Assembly (NCBI RefSeq): GCF_932526225.1
Contig: NC_064046.1
Span: 12,239,719-12,303,718 of the forward strand
DNA from: Nematostella vectensis
Taxonomy: Eukaryota; Cnidaria; Anthozoa; Actiniaria; Edwardsiidae
DNA: 64,000 bases
Direction: 5' to 3'
Below are positions 44,401 to 56,700 of this stretch, in pieces. The notes under the pieces were generated by a model. The model was not told where the DNA came from. It did no database searches and was given only the letters and a program-made list of their open reading frames with translations. The translations under genes were made by a program, and so were the position numbers. The number at the start of each line of letters is the position of its first letter. Position 1 is the first letter of the stretch.

Positions 44401-47400
44401 AATCACACACGTAATGCCCTTCGAGGTCGGAGTCACGTGACACGCAGTACTCGGTGCATTGTGGGATAAGGTAATTCTGGTCGCAGTAGAGTAGCACGTG
44501 GACGTTCATACATGACCGCTTACCGCATAGTCTATGGGTTGCGAACGTGGACGCGGTTTGGTCGCGGTCGGGATGACTATTGATTGCTAGGGTGTACTTG
44601 TCGACGAAATCCGGAAGCTTGCCTGCGATGTTGCTCCCATCCTCGTCCCAAACTTCGACTACAAGAGTTGCACCCTGTGACGAAATAAAAAAATTATGTG
44701 GGAAATTCATAGTGATAGAGAATTGGGAAACTCATTAATTAACCTGGTATATTTGAGGTTCGGAGAACAAGGATACTAGTTCTAAGAATTGTAATACAGT
44801 GAACCTAGAAAACGAAATTCTCGACATAATATATTAAAAAATTCTCGATGAAACAATATTCTCGATACAGCTATGAAATTTTCCAGTCCCTTGTCATATC
44901 GAGCCTCCACTGTATAAGCTAAAATTTCCTAGAATTTTCTGTAACATTCCATAAAAGACTGTGGTTGAGTTTCAATTTTCCGTTTATATATACAGTTGAA
45001 CCTCCAGGGTAATACCCCCGTAACCCCTACTACAAGTGGCAAATTCTAAAGCCAACTACAGTACATGGGGAGGGGGGGGAACAAATGATATTTTGGGACT
45101 CCACTCTTTTTTGTAAGAACGTTTAATTTTTAGTCGAGGCTGGGCCGTTCTTAATTTTGGGACATTTTAAGGCTGAATATGTTCTTAACGATATTGTTAA
45201 GTTTAGTGTATATAAGAATGTAATACCCAATGAATAATTAGGAAGAGAATAACACTAATGATCAATAGCAATAATAAGGTTGTTACTATGAGCACAATTT
45301 GATGCTGCATTTTAGAACGCATCAGGACTAAAAAATAAAAAAAATTCTGTTATCTGAGCCTCGGCATGTTAGTTAGCATGTTCTTAAAATTTGGTGAAAT
45401 CTCAGGCTGGACGTACTTATAAAAAAAGGTTCTTATAAAAACAGTCTACATAAGTAAGTTGTCCACTACATAAGTAAGTTATAGACAATATCGCGACGCC
45501 CTTCTATTCCTCCCCCCCCTTACCTTCCAACCCCACCCCACCCCCCTCACCTTCCATCCTTGAAACCCATAGACCAGCGGATTCCTCAGCCCACCACCAA
45601 GATCCGCGCCGCTACCAGAAAACCGGAAGTCGTCGTCTCCGAGGGTTTTAGTGGTACCGCTGCCCAGTGAGCACTCCAGGTCCGAGTTGACAGCAGTCAG
45701 ACAGAACTTGAAAAGATTATCGCACTGGTTCCATGTGCAAAAGTTTAGCGTATCGCAGCACTCGCCGTTATACAGAAGGCTGCCTGGATTCTTGTAGTCG
45801 ATTAGAGTGATGCTTAATTTACCAGAAGAATCGACGGGATGCTACAAAAGAAAAGAAATGTAAGGGTGCTCAGGCGATCGTTTACGAGCATACAGTCGTA
45901 GGTGCTTCAGTGGTTTTTACCCATCCTGACATGCGGGCTTGTCGCGTAGTCGCAAAGCCGGTTGACGACAACCTCTTGTCAAACGACTGTATGGATGCGG
46001 TCACCCTGCGATATCGTGTGCGATAATATGAAGACCTCTTTGCGATCGGTTGTGACCGTACGGTCAAATTAGCTGCGAACTTGTGCAATCATTTGAAAAC
46101 CAGCCTTTAACCAGTTAAACAAAGTACATATTTTTATAGTGCGTGCTTGCGTATTGCGCGCAGTTAAAAGAAAGTTAGTTATCCAGTCCCACAATATCTT
46201 TTTTTTTTCTGGACAATAGATGCAACTGTAATTTTAGTGCCATGCATCTTGCTCTTCCATCAGGTATAAGTCGCGCGGGCGGTCCCTTGCAGATAACCGC
46301 GCGCCCGTCCTATTCAAGTGTGCAAGATAATGTCCCTCCCACCTCTTTCCTCCCTGTAGGAAGTGTGTATACGATTACATATCAAAACAAATTATCGCTA
46401 ATCCCAGGTCATGGACGCATCACTGAGCGACTAAACAGGCAAGCATGAAACCTTCATCAAAACCTCATTATCGGCATGTTGGCTTATGAACACACATTCT
46501 ATCACTTAGTGAATTCCGAGTTTAAAAAGATAATCAAGTTTTTAGGTCTTCCGAATAATCGCTGACAATTTTAATTGATTTCGTAACCGCATCGCTTTCG
46601 TAATTAATGTAAAACATGACCGATTAAATCTAAAACACTCATAACTAACCCCACACACTTGGCCTTTTTTACTTTGGGGTTTTATTTAACCAGTCGCAGA
46701 CGAAGGGGGCACATGGGTTATGTTAACAACATCATTCATGCGTCTCATTTCTGATTCAAAGGATGACAAATTGGTTTTATCTCTGCGACTGATAACAATA
46801 GCCGAAAGGTTTTCCTAAACTTTTCTAAAAAATCAGTGTGTTGTGCGCAGACTAAAAATACAGCCGTGAGGGGAAAGAAAAGCAAATTTATCTTACGTAT
46901 AAGAAAGACCTTGTTTTTGTTGTCAATCAAAATTTCGTTGATCTTCGGCAAAAAAAGCTTTGGAGAATCATTCGAATAATCCCGGATTTTTCGGGGCCAT
47001 AATTGTAATAAGAACCCTCGTTGCAAGTCAGCTGAAAAGCCCCATCATATTTTTTTTTCGTTGCAAACCCGGAAAGGAACCACACTTTTTATTTCCATGC
47101 CAAAAAAAGACTCGCTTTTTTTTAGCTTTTCTCAAATATGGTTTTGTTTTGCAAAGCTTTGATGTACAAAGAAAAATGTAGATAGTTTTGCAATGCAAAC
47201 CCTTTACTGAATACCTACGAAAACCAGGCAGACTATTCCAGACTATTCCAGACATGAGCGCGTATAGGCTGGGAATTAGGTAATGTCAGGTAGATGGCAA
47301 ACGGACATCTGTAGTTGTGGTTCTTTAAACTTTAGGTATAGTCTTCCATCTTTAGCAATGACTTAAAACTATCTTACTTGCCTGTCTTTCATTAAGCCAC

Positions 47401-47974
47401 TAGAATTGATTTCCTCAAGGGCCGACATGAAGCACGCGCTAAAAACACGCACTACAAACGAACACAAACCCGACCACTTTTCACAACAAACATCGTACAT
47501 TTTCAGTTAAGATGTATTGAAATGTGTGGCTTTATTAAAAGGAAAACATCACGGATACCACTTGACACGGAAAGTAGAGATTTTTTAGGGATTTTATTAT
47601 GTAATCTAAAGCGTACTGGATTTCAAGGTTCAAGAGTTGAGTTCGCTCAAAAAACACAAAATTAGATATTCCTTACACCTCACACAAAAGTTTTATATGA
47701 TCCAAAAATCTTTAAACAATTTGTAGTAGAATTCTCTACCCCTTATCACCCTTAAGTTTGCGTTTGGAGTGAATTCTTGAATAGCTCGTGGTATGAATGT
47801 CAACAATAGAAATACAATGAAAATCAGAATAAGTCTGAAACAGCTCAATAGTAACATAACCACAATAGTAGATTTGAATCTAGTCTATAACTTTATTCCT
47901 AAATTACCAATAATAATACCTACCGTTATTATTGCAAACACAATGCAGTCTAAAAGAATTTGGATCCGGGCCAT
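37975..47974 (-). CDS. Notch-ligand-like membrane protein with MNNL and DSL domains but no EGF repeats (875 aa)
   Basis: Nine exons (minus): 47924-47974, 45551-45841, 44227-44674, 41998-42596, 41726-41820, 41535-41635, 39859-40174, 38988-39248 and 37975-38440. They chain in frame to 875 aa. Exon 1 is a hydrophobic signal peptide (MARIQILLDCIVFAIIT). Exons 2-3 give an MNNL domain (LYNGECCDTLNFC, then VVEVWDED) and a DSL domain at about 178-224 (CDQNYLIPQCTEYC, GHYVCD, REGW). A four-cysteine partial DSL copy follows at 231-261 (GGHFGCDPESGEKLCLEGW). Exon 4 is a ~200-aa Ser/Thr-rich stalk. The exon 7 TM helix lies near 610-632. The ~240-aa tail is basic, with tandem repeats. Jagged/Delta ligands normally have EGF repeats after DSL; none is visible in any intron. 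The domain calls are firm; an unseen alternative exon cannot be excluded. Confidence 0.87.
38160..38400 (-). repeat. Tandem ~32-aa repeat in the cytoplasmic tail of the DSL-like protein
   Basis: Two full copies and a partial third of a ~96-bp module encode SRDPTQPRLGNKP, then P.PDP.I.MVPL and TKTRKP. The nucleotide copies are nearly identical, so this is a recent in-frame expansion rich in Lys, Arg, Pro and Thr. Confidence 0.85.
40556..40600 (-). ncRNA. Second hammerhead-like motif
   Basis: On the minus strand: CTGAAGA (40595-40589), one A, a perfect 6-bp hairpin GGCAGG-TATTGG-CCTGCC, GAAA (40569-40566), TATC, then GTTA. The layout is the same as 14187-14226, including the extra A and the 4-nt minimal stem III. 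No Penelope ORF is adjacent, so it would be a solo end. Stem I pairing is weak. It lies between exons 6 and 7 of the DSL-like gene. Confidence 0.4.
41020..41490. repeat. GATGGT/GATGAT trinucleotide-based array
   Basis: Higher-order repeats of ~54 bp (GAAGTTGATGATGGTGATAA, then GATGATGATGG) run into pure (GAT)n. It lies between exons 6 and 7 of the DSL-like gene. The long poly-His and poly-Met/Val frames here are artefacts. Confidence 0.95.
42828..43893. repeat. 41-bp minisatellite carrying POU octamers
   Basis: About 24 nearly identical 41-bp units made of CATCGTTTAATCGTTTGAAA, GCATTTGCATTGAACACGGC and T. Each has the octamer ATTTGCAT. The left flank (42828-42870) has further ATGCAAAT and ATTTGCAT copies in both orientations. 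It is in the intron between the DSL exon and the stalk exon of the DSL-like gene. Only a few units differ (AATACGG for AACACGG; TCTTCG for TCATCG). Confidence 0.97.
44795..44922. mobile_element. Short mariner-like MITE
   Basis: It starts ATACAGTGAACC and ends GGTTC-like inverse GAGCCTCCACTGTATAA, with CGACATA and CATATCGAG inside the ends. TA-flanked TACAGTG termini are typical of Tc1/mariner-derived MITEs. It lies between exons 2 and 3 of the DSL-like gene. The remaining intron (44923-45550) shows only AT-rich sequence and poly-C. Confidence 0.5.
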
Positions 47975-48301
47975 TGTTTCCTGTTATTGTTCTCACATCA
48001 GTTTTTTCCGGGCTGCTATAGGATTTCCTCGTACCACCCTGGCTGTAAGGTTAATTTTTCCCATGTGGGACACGGATGGCTGTCTTGATATGTAGTGGTC
48101 CTTGTGCACGCTGTTGCTTTGCGTGTTCGCCAAATGTACAGCTTATTTGCTAACTCACTTGAGAAAGAACATGGCTGGCATAGCTTGTCATCTAAACCAA
48201 CTTGACTTGGTAAATGAATGATGACTATAGCGCCCATAGAGGATCACGGGAGGGTACAATTTCATCTAAAACAATTTGTCGTGGTAAATGAATGATGGTG
48301 T

Positions 48302-48500
48302 GTAGCCAAATCCGACAATAAACGCCCTGTGAAGATACCGATGAGGGCATAAAAAAATCCCTCTTTGTTCTTTCGGGGGTGGCAAGATTTTTATCAAGAA
48401 CTTACCCCTCCCCCCCCCCCCCCCCCCCCCAAGGTCCACCTTTTCGGATTCCGCACCCCCCCCCCCCCCCCCAAGGAAAATCCTGGGTACCGGGCTGACG
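48302..48500. mobile_element. MITE family A, copy 2 (left end missing)
   Basis: It begins inside the element (GTAGCCAAATCCGACAATAA) and ends AATCCTGGGTACCGGGCTGA after two long C-runs. It matches the right two thirds of copies 1 and 3. Confidence 0.75.
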
Positions 48501-49382
48501 TGTGTCGTGGTATCTAGCTGTGATTGTAGGAGGGTCAATCCCCATAGCTACGGGTGTGCACAGGATCACAAAAAGTGCTGATGATGGAAAAAATAGACAT
48601 ATGCCCGAGGATCGAACCTTCTCCAGATCAGACGAAAATACAAAAAAAAAAACATACTTCAAGACATATGCTAAAACGCCGTATGGCAGCTAAAGCTTTA
48701 CGGCTAGGTTGGAGATGTCGGCCCCAGCACCGCTATCTAACGAACTGTACAACACACCGCGCATTAATGGGGAGGCAATAACTATGAAATGACGAGTGAA
48801 ATTAAATATCGGGGTCTTTTTCACTTTAGCGTCTCTTGGGAGCGAGTGTATCGCTATAGCAGTGTAGTGATTTTCGTCATTACGCAAAACGCGCTGTCCC
48901 TAGGTCTGTATAATGGCCGCTTTTTGTCATCTTCTTAGTCACGCAAGCTCAGGCACGTGTATATCTCGTCTTTTATGCTAAGCAAAGTCAGTCGGGCAGG
49001 TTTCGGCTAGCGCGTCGGGCACTTTTCGCGCGACACGAGGTAGTAGCTCAGAATACGCAACGTAAATTGACCGGGTTTTCTAATCAAACAAGGAAAGCGC
49101 TTCGCTGAAATCGTTGTCGCCGCGAAGCTCGGAGCCCATGGTACAATACCGGGGGTACGCAAACAAGGCACATCTCAGCCATATTATCAGAATTTAGTCT
49201 AACAAACCCTGTTCCTACAAATCTACGCGTAACTGAAAAGTTGTTTCATGTGCTCAGTTTTAGAAATAGACGCGCCCTGTCACCAACATTTGGTAAATTG
49301 CAAATAACCAATATCACAAAGTAAATGCGATTCGAAGAAATGCAGTTCTAACACATCTCTTAATCAATAGATGTTTCCTTAT

Positions 49383-49620
49383 GGGGGATTCAGAGCCATA
49401 GCAGGCCACGTAAGATTGGGGGGGGGGGGGGGGGGCACAATACAGAAACATTAAGAAAATATTGTGGGGGGGGGCACAATACAGAAACATTAGTAAAATA
49501 TTGTGGGGGGGGGGGGTGGCACAGCCTCGCCCCTGCTGATCATTTCCTTATAATTGTTTAAAATATTTGGGGGAGGGGGCACATGCCCCCAGTGCCCCAC
49601 CCCCTGCTACGGCCCTGGGA
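49383..49620. mobile_element. G-rich repeat family B, longest copy
   Basis: It contains two direct ~55-bp units (GGCACAATACAGAAACATTA, then AAATATTGTGGGGG), GCTGATCATTTCCTTA, and ends GCCCCACCCCCTGCTACGGC. Related copies lie at 24035-24190 and 53058-53155. It is non-coding. Confidence 0.7.
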
Positions 49621-49788
49621 TTACAGTCACTTAGCACATTATAGTTTACAGCCATAGTCATATGTGACTAGTAGTAATAGTACTCATTAACAAATATTTG
49701 ACCAAAGAGCGCAACTACCCTCAGTAATACAATGGAAGTTGTCCGTTTGTGATCTACACAAAACTCAAACTAATTATTGACCTTAGTG

Positions 49789-50141
49789 CCAGAGGCTCCC
49801 AGTCGAGCCGCGAAGGGCGTCAACGACTCAGCGTCGCTTCCATATCAAGTAAATTTAGCCAAAAATTGTCGTTTTTGCCAAACGCGGTCATTTCCATATA
49901 AGGAATATATTTCTTATTTGCAAAAGCTGCATGATTTTTGTGCTTTGTAAACTTTATGTCTTGTAATCAGAAGAAAAAAACAGTGACTAGACCATCTTTA
50001 GTCAATGGAGAAACTACCTGAAAAGAAACTAAGAGTCCTCGGCACCAGATCCCCAGAACGACAACGTTTTCTTCAAATGGCTCAGTCGTTGACGCCGCTT
50101 CGCGGCTCGAGTGAAGCTTGGAGTCTTTGGTACCCAAGGTT
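49789..50141. mobile_element. ~350-bp inverted-repeat element
   Basis: The left end (AGTGCCAGAGGCTCCCAGTC, then GAGCCGCGAAGGGCGTCAAC) is mirrored at the right (GTTGACGCCGCTTCGCGGCT, then GGAGTCTTTGGTAC). The inside matches 925-1175 in HYDIN intron 32. A short relative with ACCAGAGGCTCCGAG/GAGCCTCTGGT ends is at 62668-62763. Confidence 0.8.
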
Positions 50142-50902
50142 ACTAATTATTGATGTTCCGGGTTCTTGAGGTTCAGCGTCTTTCTTTCTTCGGGTGCCCG
50201 TAGAGACCGCTGGGGCTTCGAGCATGTGAATTTACTCCCCGATACCTACAACAAAGTCAATGCAGGCGCTTATTAGCTAGTCTCCGCTCCGAAGTGTTTT
50301 TGCGTAACTCCGACCTCGGTCGGCTGCAAAGAAGACTACTTTATTAGCCTGCTATATGGGGTGTACAAAAGACCCTCCCTTCTCGACTACAAGCGGTCAA
50401 AGCCGTTTACAAATGCACTCCCACGCCCCTTCCTGTCCACAGCCCCCTTATATTCAAATCCTGGGTACTAGCTCCTCAACTCTTCGATAACTTGAACTTG
50501 AGCCACTTTCTTCATTCCAAAACACATACACTTGCCCCGCTTTTGAATCTCTTGCCTGTATTTGACGAATTGAATCTCGCTAATTTTCGATGCAATTTCA
50601 CGTTGCTATTTTAAATTTCCCTTGAAGGTTTGTTTTTGTGATCGGGAGTCAACATTATAAATTTTGCCCTATTTTCGACGTAAACTGACAAGAAAAGGGC
50701 CGAAAAGTCACATTTGCTTGCGTTAGGCTTATTTTAGCCTCGCTTCCAGTATGTCATGTCAAATATTAACCAACTAGACAATGATGTGTCCAAGGAAAAC
50801 AACAGCCATCTTGCAGATCTTATAAACTCAGCTGCACTTATCACGAATTCACTTCTCTCGCTTTACATAAGGCCACTTATAAAATTGTTTAGCTAGGAAC
50901 AG

Positions 50903-52538
50903 CATGGCAAGAATATCGTCACTTTTCTTTTTTATCGGTAAGTCCTATTATTGCGCGTGAAATCATCTACCATTACACGTCGATATGTACACACGTCGAT
51001 ATGTACACAAAATAGCCATCCGAAATCATACGCCGAATTCTAATGTCAGATCAGTTCAAATCCATTAAGTAAGAGATTGGGGTCTTGACCTAACAAAACA
51101 TGTTACTTTCGCGTTTATTACTGTTATGAATGCTGTATGAAAATGTAGATATATTTTACAATCGTAAAGCGGAATATTGAGTCAACAGCATTGTAGCGTA
51201 GCCTTGTAATATCATTGTATCCAATATAACTGCCACTGCTGGTACCAAAAAAAGCTGATACCTAAACCCTTTATGTATATGATAATCAAGACAATGCTAA
51301 AGCATGTTCTTAAGCGAAAATAACTTTGGGAGATCTTTTATAATAGCGTGACCAATGATACGATATTTGAGAAAATATTTGTCAAGCTGCCCCGGCAAAT
51401 ACTCTCTCATTTTGGCAGATTTCCTGCATTGAATTTATGGAAAGGTCAATCAAAAGAAACTTTATATTTTGTTCTCAATACGTTAAAAAAGAGGATTAAA
51501 AATGAACTTATGTTATTTTTTAATTATGCAATTGAGCTAAGACAAAGAAACGCATTATAATTTCACGGCTTCACTACTAGGGGCGAACCCAGACCCAGGA
51601 ATAATATTTATGAATTATTAGTTTAAACATATTTTTTTTTATTTCTTTTGCATCTCTAAAAACCTGCTTAGTTCTATGCCATGGACAAGATACTGAAGAA
51701 AGTAAGTATGTGTGTAATCCTCGAATACAATCGATAGGACCATTTTTTGAAATAAGAACAAGAAAGGACGCAGCCTGCAGGATCTTCGAGCATTTACAAT
51801 CCCGTTGAATTAGGAAATTGCACATCTAAAAAGACTGAAGTGTTTAATGGTTCAATTTCACTGCTTCAAGTTTGCTTAACCCACCCCCCCACCCCCCCCC
51901 CTACCCCCCCCCACACACACACACACACTCACAGGTTCTTCTTCTTCTCACTCTCGATTTTCTCTTCCTTATTTGGTTGTTGCCCGTCTTCAGATGTCGA
52001 GATCAGGACTAATCTGACTACTGGGTTTAATAAGGTGTATCATTACGCCCTCAACACGACTACAATGTTAGCGCTGTCTACTTCGGATGAACTACAACAC
52101 TTCTGTTACTGACGCATCCATTTCCTGGAATGTCACGGCACCCCCTGGTCACGTAATCGTGATAAAAGGAAAAGCTTTCTGGACACCAACAACTAACGGA
52201 ACCTGCAATATGTACTCTAAGGTAACAATGTCTCTAGAATGCTTTAGTTAAAAAATGTCAATCACCCAATCCTTTGTTATTGTTTATCGTTGAAAATACA
52301 GCAATTTATTCGTGAGGAAACTTCAAAATAACAATCAACGAATGAAGTATGATGTTTTATTGACGATATTTGATTGAAAATATCTTGGTTACTTGCTTGA
52401 ATTAGCCAATGGAAAGCTTACTAACAGCTCTTGAACTCTCATAAAAAATATGACACAACAATACCGTGATCACACAAGACAATCAAAGCGACTGTCAATC
52501 AAACATGCGAGCCGGAAGCGGAAGCGCCCTCCCCCCCC

Positions 52539-52569
<31 letters not shown>

Positions 52570-53672
52570 CAAAATATGTACACCACAAATGTACCTGTTT
52601 GGTTGTTGGCTTTGATATTTATAGTTCCTGCTTTGTTCTATGATATATATTATTTCTTTTATTATTTCTTGTCTGTTATATACAAGGTCTATGATGGTCC
52701 AAACACATTGAGCTCAAGGTTAAACCAGGTGTGCTCGGGGCCATATAGGGAGCTCAGCTTGGGTCGATACGTCTATGTCGAGAACAAAATCGGAAGTGTA
52801 TATCCCGATTTATTCTACGTCTCCTTCACGTTTACAGCAGTCAGAGAAAAAGGTTTGTGTCGCATTAAACGAAACCATAACATCTACTACAATTACAAGT
52901 AACAGGGACCTGAACCCCGTTTTCCCGGCCGCTTTTGCTCTCCAACCCAGTCTGTCCGGGCACATTTGCCCCCTTATTCAGTCTGTCTGGCCGCTTTTGC
53001 CCCCCAATTCCATCTGGAGGCCGCTTAGTTTATCACCGAAACATTAAGTAAATATCAGGGGGGCACAGCCACGCCCCTATTGATCATTTTTGAAAATATT
53101 TTGGGGAGGGGAGAGCATATGCCCCCAGTCCCACCCCCTGTTACGACTCTGAGATCCCATGCCATTAACCTAACTAAATTATTACTTTCCAAATTTCAGT
53201 CTGTACATTAGATCAAACCTTCAACTTAACCGCCAACTCATCATCAGTCCTCACAAGTCCATACTTTGACATGAAAATATATCCAAGGAATATGAACTGT
53301 TCTTGGCGTGTAAATGCACCATCAGGTTACTTTGTTAAACTGGACATCGAGAGCATTGTAAACTGCCCTAACGACTCACTTAAGATCTACGACGACGGAG
53401 ATGAAATCATGGAGCTTAGATGTGTGTCGTACGACAAGAAGATTACAGAGGGGGAGGTCGTGGTAATCGTGTTCACGAGCGATGATATCATGGAACGAAG
53501 AAACTTTCGTGGATTTACTATAAGATTTACAGCAATAAAAAGAGGTAGAGTCATCACCACAACTACCCGTTATCATCATCATCACCACAACTACCGTTAT
53601 CATCATTAAATCATCATTAAATATCATCATCATCACCAGAAATACCGTTATCATCATCATCATCATCATCAA

Positions 53673-53705
<33 letters not shown>

Positions 53706-56700
53706 TATTACTACCATCTCCATCTCAAAGTTATCATTGCCATCGTCATCATTGCCAATGTTATTATGGTCATCATCTCTGTCATCATTAACATCATATC
53801 GTGGTCATCATAGCCATCGACATCATTTTTATAACATCATCGTTATCGCTTTTATTGCTACCGCTATCCATTGCCAATATTGTTATTATAAAATTCTTAC
53901 TATAACTATTACCGTATGCATCCTTTTCATACCTTAGCAACCGAATGTCTCCCTAGCAACAGTAAGGAGCAGAACGAAAATATCGCCATCTCGGACCCAG
54001 TCCCCGGCATCATCACCACACCCAGCAGTTACCCATCACTCTTGTGCAAATGGAAGATGCGAGCTCCGCCAAATCACGTGATCAACATCTATGTCGACTG
54101 GTTGTCGGTAGCAGAAAAATGCAACGTTCTAGAGTGAGTCCTTATATCTTGTTCAAATAACATAATAGCTTGTAGTTCTCTCAAACCGCTCGCTTTCTCG
54201 CTATAGACCACAGTCAGTTGTTGGCCCGGGGGGGGGGGGGGGGGGGGTGGGGGTGTGGGGGGGCTCTCCAGAAAAGTAGACGGGGGCGATCTTCCTATCA
54301 TTTAGGGTATAAAAGTTCGACCAACTGTTATCCATTAGAGGTGTTGAACGATTTTTCCGATTCTGCTATCTCTAAGAATATATAAATTCGTCCGATTCTG
54401 ATATCTATTAGGGTTAAAAATTCCTTCTAGCACACCCAATTGCAATCTCTTAGAGGTAAGAATTTCTATTGTCCACACCAAAATGCTATCTTCTAGGGAT
54501 AATTAAAATTGATTTTGCCGACGATCAACTTCGTCTGTTTTTATAGTTTTTATAGTCCCCCCCCCCCTTTTCCCCCGCGGGGGAGTTGTTTGGGACGCCC
54601 AAAAGAGGAAAGCTATTGCGATCTTGTTATTAGATTGAATTTCGATTAAACGTCGATAGTTTTTTTAAAGACTATTTTAGATAGTTATTATAGAATTTTT
54701 AACTTAATTCGTCTTCCAAATAAAAAACAATACCCTTGGAGGTCTCCATACCAAAACAGTGGCGTGACTGACCAGGGCTATCTAATGCAGGCTCACAGAA
54801 ACTTTTGTAATCGAAGCTTCTGTATCTGAGGTATACTCTAATGGAAAACTTTGGTTCACCTTTTGTTTAATCTTGTATGACTGTTTTTTATTTATTTTTG
54901 TAGGCCTTTCTCGATATTTGACAGGATGAATTACACGGAATATCGATTTCTGAAGTCCTTCTTATGCGATATTGGGGGTAAAGACAAAACCTCATTTGAT
55001 GCAGTCTCGAGCGGCTCCATGGCTATGATTGAATTCAGTGGAAAAAACGTTACAAGATTGAGCCAGGGATTCTTTGCAAACTACACCTTCGTACCCTTGG
55101 GTGAGTATAAAACATCGGAGAAGGGAGGGAGAGTTCTATAAACTGTGAGCCAGCGTTTCATGGCAAATTACCCCTTAGACAAGCACTGACTTTTGGTGAG
55201 AAATCGTTGAGATGGGGTTGTTGGGATTCTTAGCCAACTCCAACTATGTACCCTTAGGTAATACCCTTAGAGGGGAAGGTGGATCTAAGCTGACGTCATC
55301 AATATGTCAATTACCAAAGTTTAAAACATGTGCCGATTAAGGGTGTTCAATATTCGGCGAAAAATCTCTTATCTGCTAAAAAACCGCTCTCTGGCTTCCA
55401 ACATTCAAACTAACGGACTGACGTTTGATTGACGTGATTGAAAACCATTCCAATGCTGGAAGTTTTGAAGGATGCGAAAGCCAGAAGGCGATCTAACTTT
55501 TGGAAATCGTGGTTCGTAAAATGCAGAAAACAGCAATAAGAACCCATGCTTTATCGCAATGCTCCGACTATTCACCATTTGCTTTGCAGATGTCACAAAA
55601 GTCGGCACATGCGCAGCTAACTCGTCCTCCGGCGTCGTACACATGCGCAGTCAAGCCGGCACCGTCCGTTACCCTGAAAACGCCCTTCCATCAAACTCGA
55701 CATGTGCTTGGAATATCACTGTAGAACCTGGATTTTATGTCGAGGTGTTTGATGTCAACCCCTTGAAGACATGCTGGGCCGCCCCAGCAAAAACACCAGT
55801 ATTTTACGATGGAACAGATGGTGCTGTTTTATTCGACTCATGTAACAAATTAAACCTTTTTGGCAAATTCTACACGACTGGAAACTCCTTGTATGTTAAT
55901 GTGTCTAGTCCACTGTCGTCTGTAGCCAAATGGGAGTTTCGTTTCAGTTATCGCGCGGTACAAATGGTCCCGAAGACGTACGCATGCCTTTACCCTGTGC
56001 AGTCCATCAACGCGAGTGAAGGAAAAGTCGCTAGCCCGGGGTACCCTGGTGTGTATCCAAACTACGCGCACTGTAGATGGAGGTTTGTGCCGCGTTTTGC
56101 GAAGCTCATGAGGCTACGGATTGACTCTTTTGATTTGCCGGACTCCCCTAACTGCACCGGGGATATGGTGGAGTTTAATCGACAGCCGAGACTATGCGGG
56201 GATATGAAACTGCCAAAAGTTATTGAAGGTTATCACATTAATACCAACTATCTTGAGTTTAAGAGTGACAGAAGTGGGCAACGGAGAGGATTTGAAGCAA
56301 GTTTTTATTATGTTGACGACCGTAAGTATGTGACAAGAGATTATTATTGTTTTTCTAACGCTGAAAATTTTTTTAGGCCATTCGGCCCGTTATATTTCTG
56401 ACAGTCTTGTGACGCGTGACAGTGTAACGTGTCTTCATGACCCTTAATACCCGCGGGACGCCCGTGACATGTGTAAAAGTGTGACTCGAAATGCGTGACA
56501 GAATGACTCGCTTAGTGCGTGACAATGTAACCCGTGAAGTGTAGGTCAGGGTTACCCGAAATCTTACATCATATATGTAAATATTTCTCTTCAGCATCGT
56601 TTGGAAATTGTACCATGCAAGGAAAGGAGAACATCATACACCTGACTGGTGATAGCGGGTCCTTCTTCTCGCCAGCATATCCAAGCATTTTTCCTAAAAA

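Larger units (their letters stand above)
47975..50902. other. Intergenic interval between the DSL-like and CUB genes
   Basis: The starts of the two genes are about 2.9 kb apart and divergent. The interval holds the family A MITE (48302-48500), the family B repeat (49383-49620) and the inverted-repeat element at 49789-50141. I see no further coding exon. The promoter of the DSL-like gene should be near 47980-48250 and that of the CUB gene near 50700-50900, but no diagnostic motif is visible. Confidence 0.5.

Noticed and set aside
55405-55644. Minus-strand frame opposite the start of CUB exon 7
   Set aside because: Shadow of the CUB coding exon; no splice or homology support.
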